64,000 bases of DNA from Carallia brachiata. Lineage: Eukaryota > Streptophyta > Magnoliopsida > Malpighiales > Rhizophoraceae. Below, piece after piece: positions 62,270 through 64,000 of the stretch. Location: positions 124,001-188,000 of the forward strand of contig JADCRB010000007.1 of NCBI GenBank assembly GCA_021464245.1, written 5' to 3'. A model generated the notes under the pieces. It was given only the letters and a program-made list of their open reading frames with translations, was not told where the DNA came from and did not search any database. The first letter of the stretch is position 1. Each line of letters opens with the position of its first letter. The position numbers and the translations under genes are program-made.

Positions 62270-63308
62270 TTAATGGCGGGGTCATATTAACTAAGACGAG
62301 GTGTTAAATAATTAATTTTATATTAAAAAATACCGCTATTAAATAAGATTGTATTTAGTGGTGGAGCGATGTCATAAGGAGAAGGGGCAATTGTTTCTTG
62401 ACAAATATGTGGAATTATTATAGAATTTTGAAATTATTCCTTTGAAAAATTTTCTTTCATTTCACTGGAAAATAGTATTTGTTCTCATTGAAAATTTAAT
62501 TTTGACTAATTTTAATTCAAAAATTTAAAATAAAAGTAATTTTTTTAAAACATAACTACGTATGCATAGGTTAAAAAAAAGTTCCAAGTGAGAACACAAT
62601 TTTTTAGTAATTTTGATTAGTTATTTTTAAGAAAATAAGAAGAACAAAAATTTTAGTTTACTACTTTATAATTGTGGCTCAGTTAAAGTTAAGCCAATTA
62701 ATTTTTTCTTTCTTTCTTTTTATTAGACAAAAAAATTTATGTATAAAAAAAATTATAAACTCATTTTTTAATTTCTTTTATCCAATTTTACATATTGTTT
62801 GTGAAGTTTTTTTTATTTTTAAGCTAAATAATTAATTTTTTTGTTAGACATAAAAACATAAAACATATTATTTATAAAATTGTAATTTAGCCTAAATTTA
62901 TTAGTCAAACATATGAATGTTAGTTTTAGCTTAACATTTTTTTGGTACATAAAATTTTTTAACCTAATTTATTTAATTAACTAAAGATAATTATATTAAA
63001 ATTCAGTTAAAGTTTCACGACTATAATATTATACAGTATTGCCCCCACTAACTCTTGCCTCTGCCATTGACTCCACTATTTATTATTATTTAAGAATACT
63101 AATTTCTGACAATTGGATTAGATTCATTGGATAAACTATCTATTCAAAAGAAAAGAAACGGGACAAGACTGAATTTGATTTTTTTTTTTCTTTTTATCAG
63201 ACTTTCAAAAGAAAAGAAAGTTAGGGTAATTTTCTCTCCAATAATTTTTTTTTTCTTTTTGATGATTAAAGAGCTTATGTGTGCCAGACGAACGTTCCAT
63301 CCCAAAAG
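62270..63308 (+). other. duplicate of an HSP upstream region without its gene, first copy
   Basis: Positions 62270-63070 repeat the MITE at 51480-52170. Positions 63120-63305 repeat the distal HSP promoter (TATTCAAAAGAAAAGAAACG, TTTTTATCAGACTTT, GTGCCAGACGA-CGTTCCATCCC). At 63308 it stops and a MITE end begins, where copies 2-4 continue into heat-shock element and gene. Confidence 0.8.
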
Positions 63309-63930
63309 CATAGTTATTCAATCCGTCTCAGTCTGATCGGTCGGACCGGTGACCCGGACACTAAGTCGGACTGATTCGTGTGAACAGTAACAGGATCATT
63401 TGAATAATAAATTATTTGTGAAGTTTTTTTTTATTTTTAAGCTAAATAATTAATTTTTTTGTTAGACATAAAAAAATAAAAAATATTATTTATAAAATTA
63501 TAATTTAACCTAAATTTATCAGTCAAACATATGAATGTTAGTTTTAGCTTAACATTTTTTTGGTACATAAATTTTTTTAACCTAATTTATTTAATTAACT
63601 AAAGATAATTATATTAAAATTCAGTTAAAGTTTCACGACTACAATATTATACAGTATTGCCCCCCACTAACTCTTGCCTCTGCCATTGACTGCACTATTT
63701 ATTATTATTTAAGAATACTAATTTCTGACAATCGGATTAGATTCATTGGATAAACTGTCTATTCAAAAGAAAAGAAACGGGACATGACTGAATTTGATTT
63801 TTTTTTTCTTTTTATCAGACTTTCAAAAGAAAAGAAAGTTAGGGTAATTTTCTCCCCAACAATGTTTTTTTTTTCCTTTTTGATGATAAAAGAGCTTATG
63901 TGTGCAAGACGACCGTTCCATTCTAAAAGT
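62798..63930 (+). repeat. tandem duplication of ~614-bp HSP-promoter/MITE segment
   Basis: TTGTGAAGTTTTTTTTATTT starts near 62800 and again near 63414. Both copies run in parallel through the distal HSP promoter to the same MITE end (ATAGTTATT-AAT). The second MITE end is cut by the window edge at 64000. Confidence 0.88.
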
Positions 63931-64000
63931 ATAGTTATTAAATTTGGCTCAGTTCGGTCGGTCGGACTGATGACCCGACTACTGAGTCAGGTCGGTTCGC

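Overview
The window is plant nuclear DNA, most likely from a woody eudicot; the species cannot be named from sequence alone. The evidence is spliced GT..AG genes of plant-only families (tau-class glutathione S-transferases, class I small heat-shock proteins, COPT copper transporters), AT-rich intergenic DNA crowded with MITEs and retroposons, and a Tat-lineage Ty3/gypsy retrotransposon.

Layout. Positions 1-7950 are the 3' part of a decayed Tat-lineage LTR retrotransposon: broken RT, RNase H, a second archaeal-type RNase H and integrase, then an extra ORF, a polypurine tract and a 3' LTR of about 2.45 kb. The extra ORF (3954-4570) is a WUSCHEL-type homeobox protein with an intronless WOX homeodomain, a WUS-box and a C-terminal EAR-like LxLxL motif, broken by one missing base. 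The LTR holds four tandem copies of a 547-bp unit, each with its own TATA box. From 9.4 to 20.4 kb there are two tandem tau GST genes (11.4 and 17.2 kb, + strand) among MITEs and retroposon remnants. A four-exon universal stress protein gene lies at 20.5-21.4 kb (-). A five-exon gene of a plant family of unknown function lies at 26.9-29.1 kb (+). Two COPT copper transporter genes lie at 35.2 and 39.5 kb (-), the first with a dense cluster of GTAC motifs upstream.

From 41 kb to the end runs a mixed array of four class I sHSP genes (+; 41.2, 48.1, 52.7, 58.4 kb) and two more tau GST genes (-; 49.6-50.5 and 60.7-61.6 kb). The pattern HSP> <GST occurs twice, and HSP-type promoter sequence appears twice more at the right edge, so the array probably continues beyond the window.

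The array genes fit stress response: chaperones with heat-shock elements and detoxifying GSTs with as-1-like (TGA/bZIP) elements. All four GST promoters keep the as-1 core, but two have been remodelled by transposons. HSP copy 1 has lost its C-terminal IxI motif through a one-base deletion. The most unusual item is the WUSCHEL-like gene carried inside a retrotransposon.
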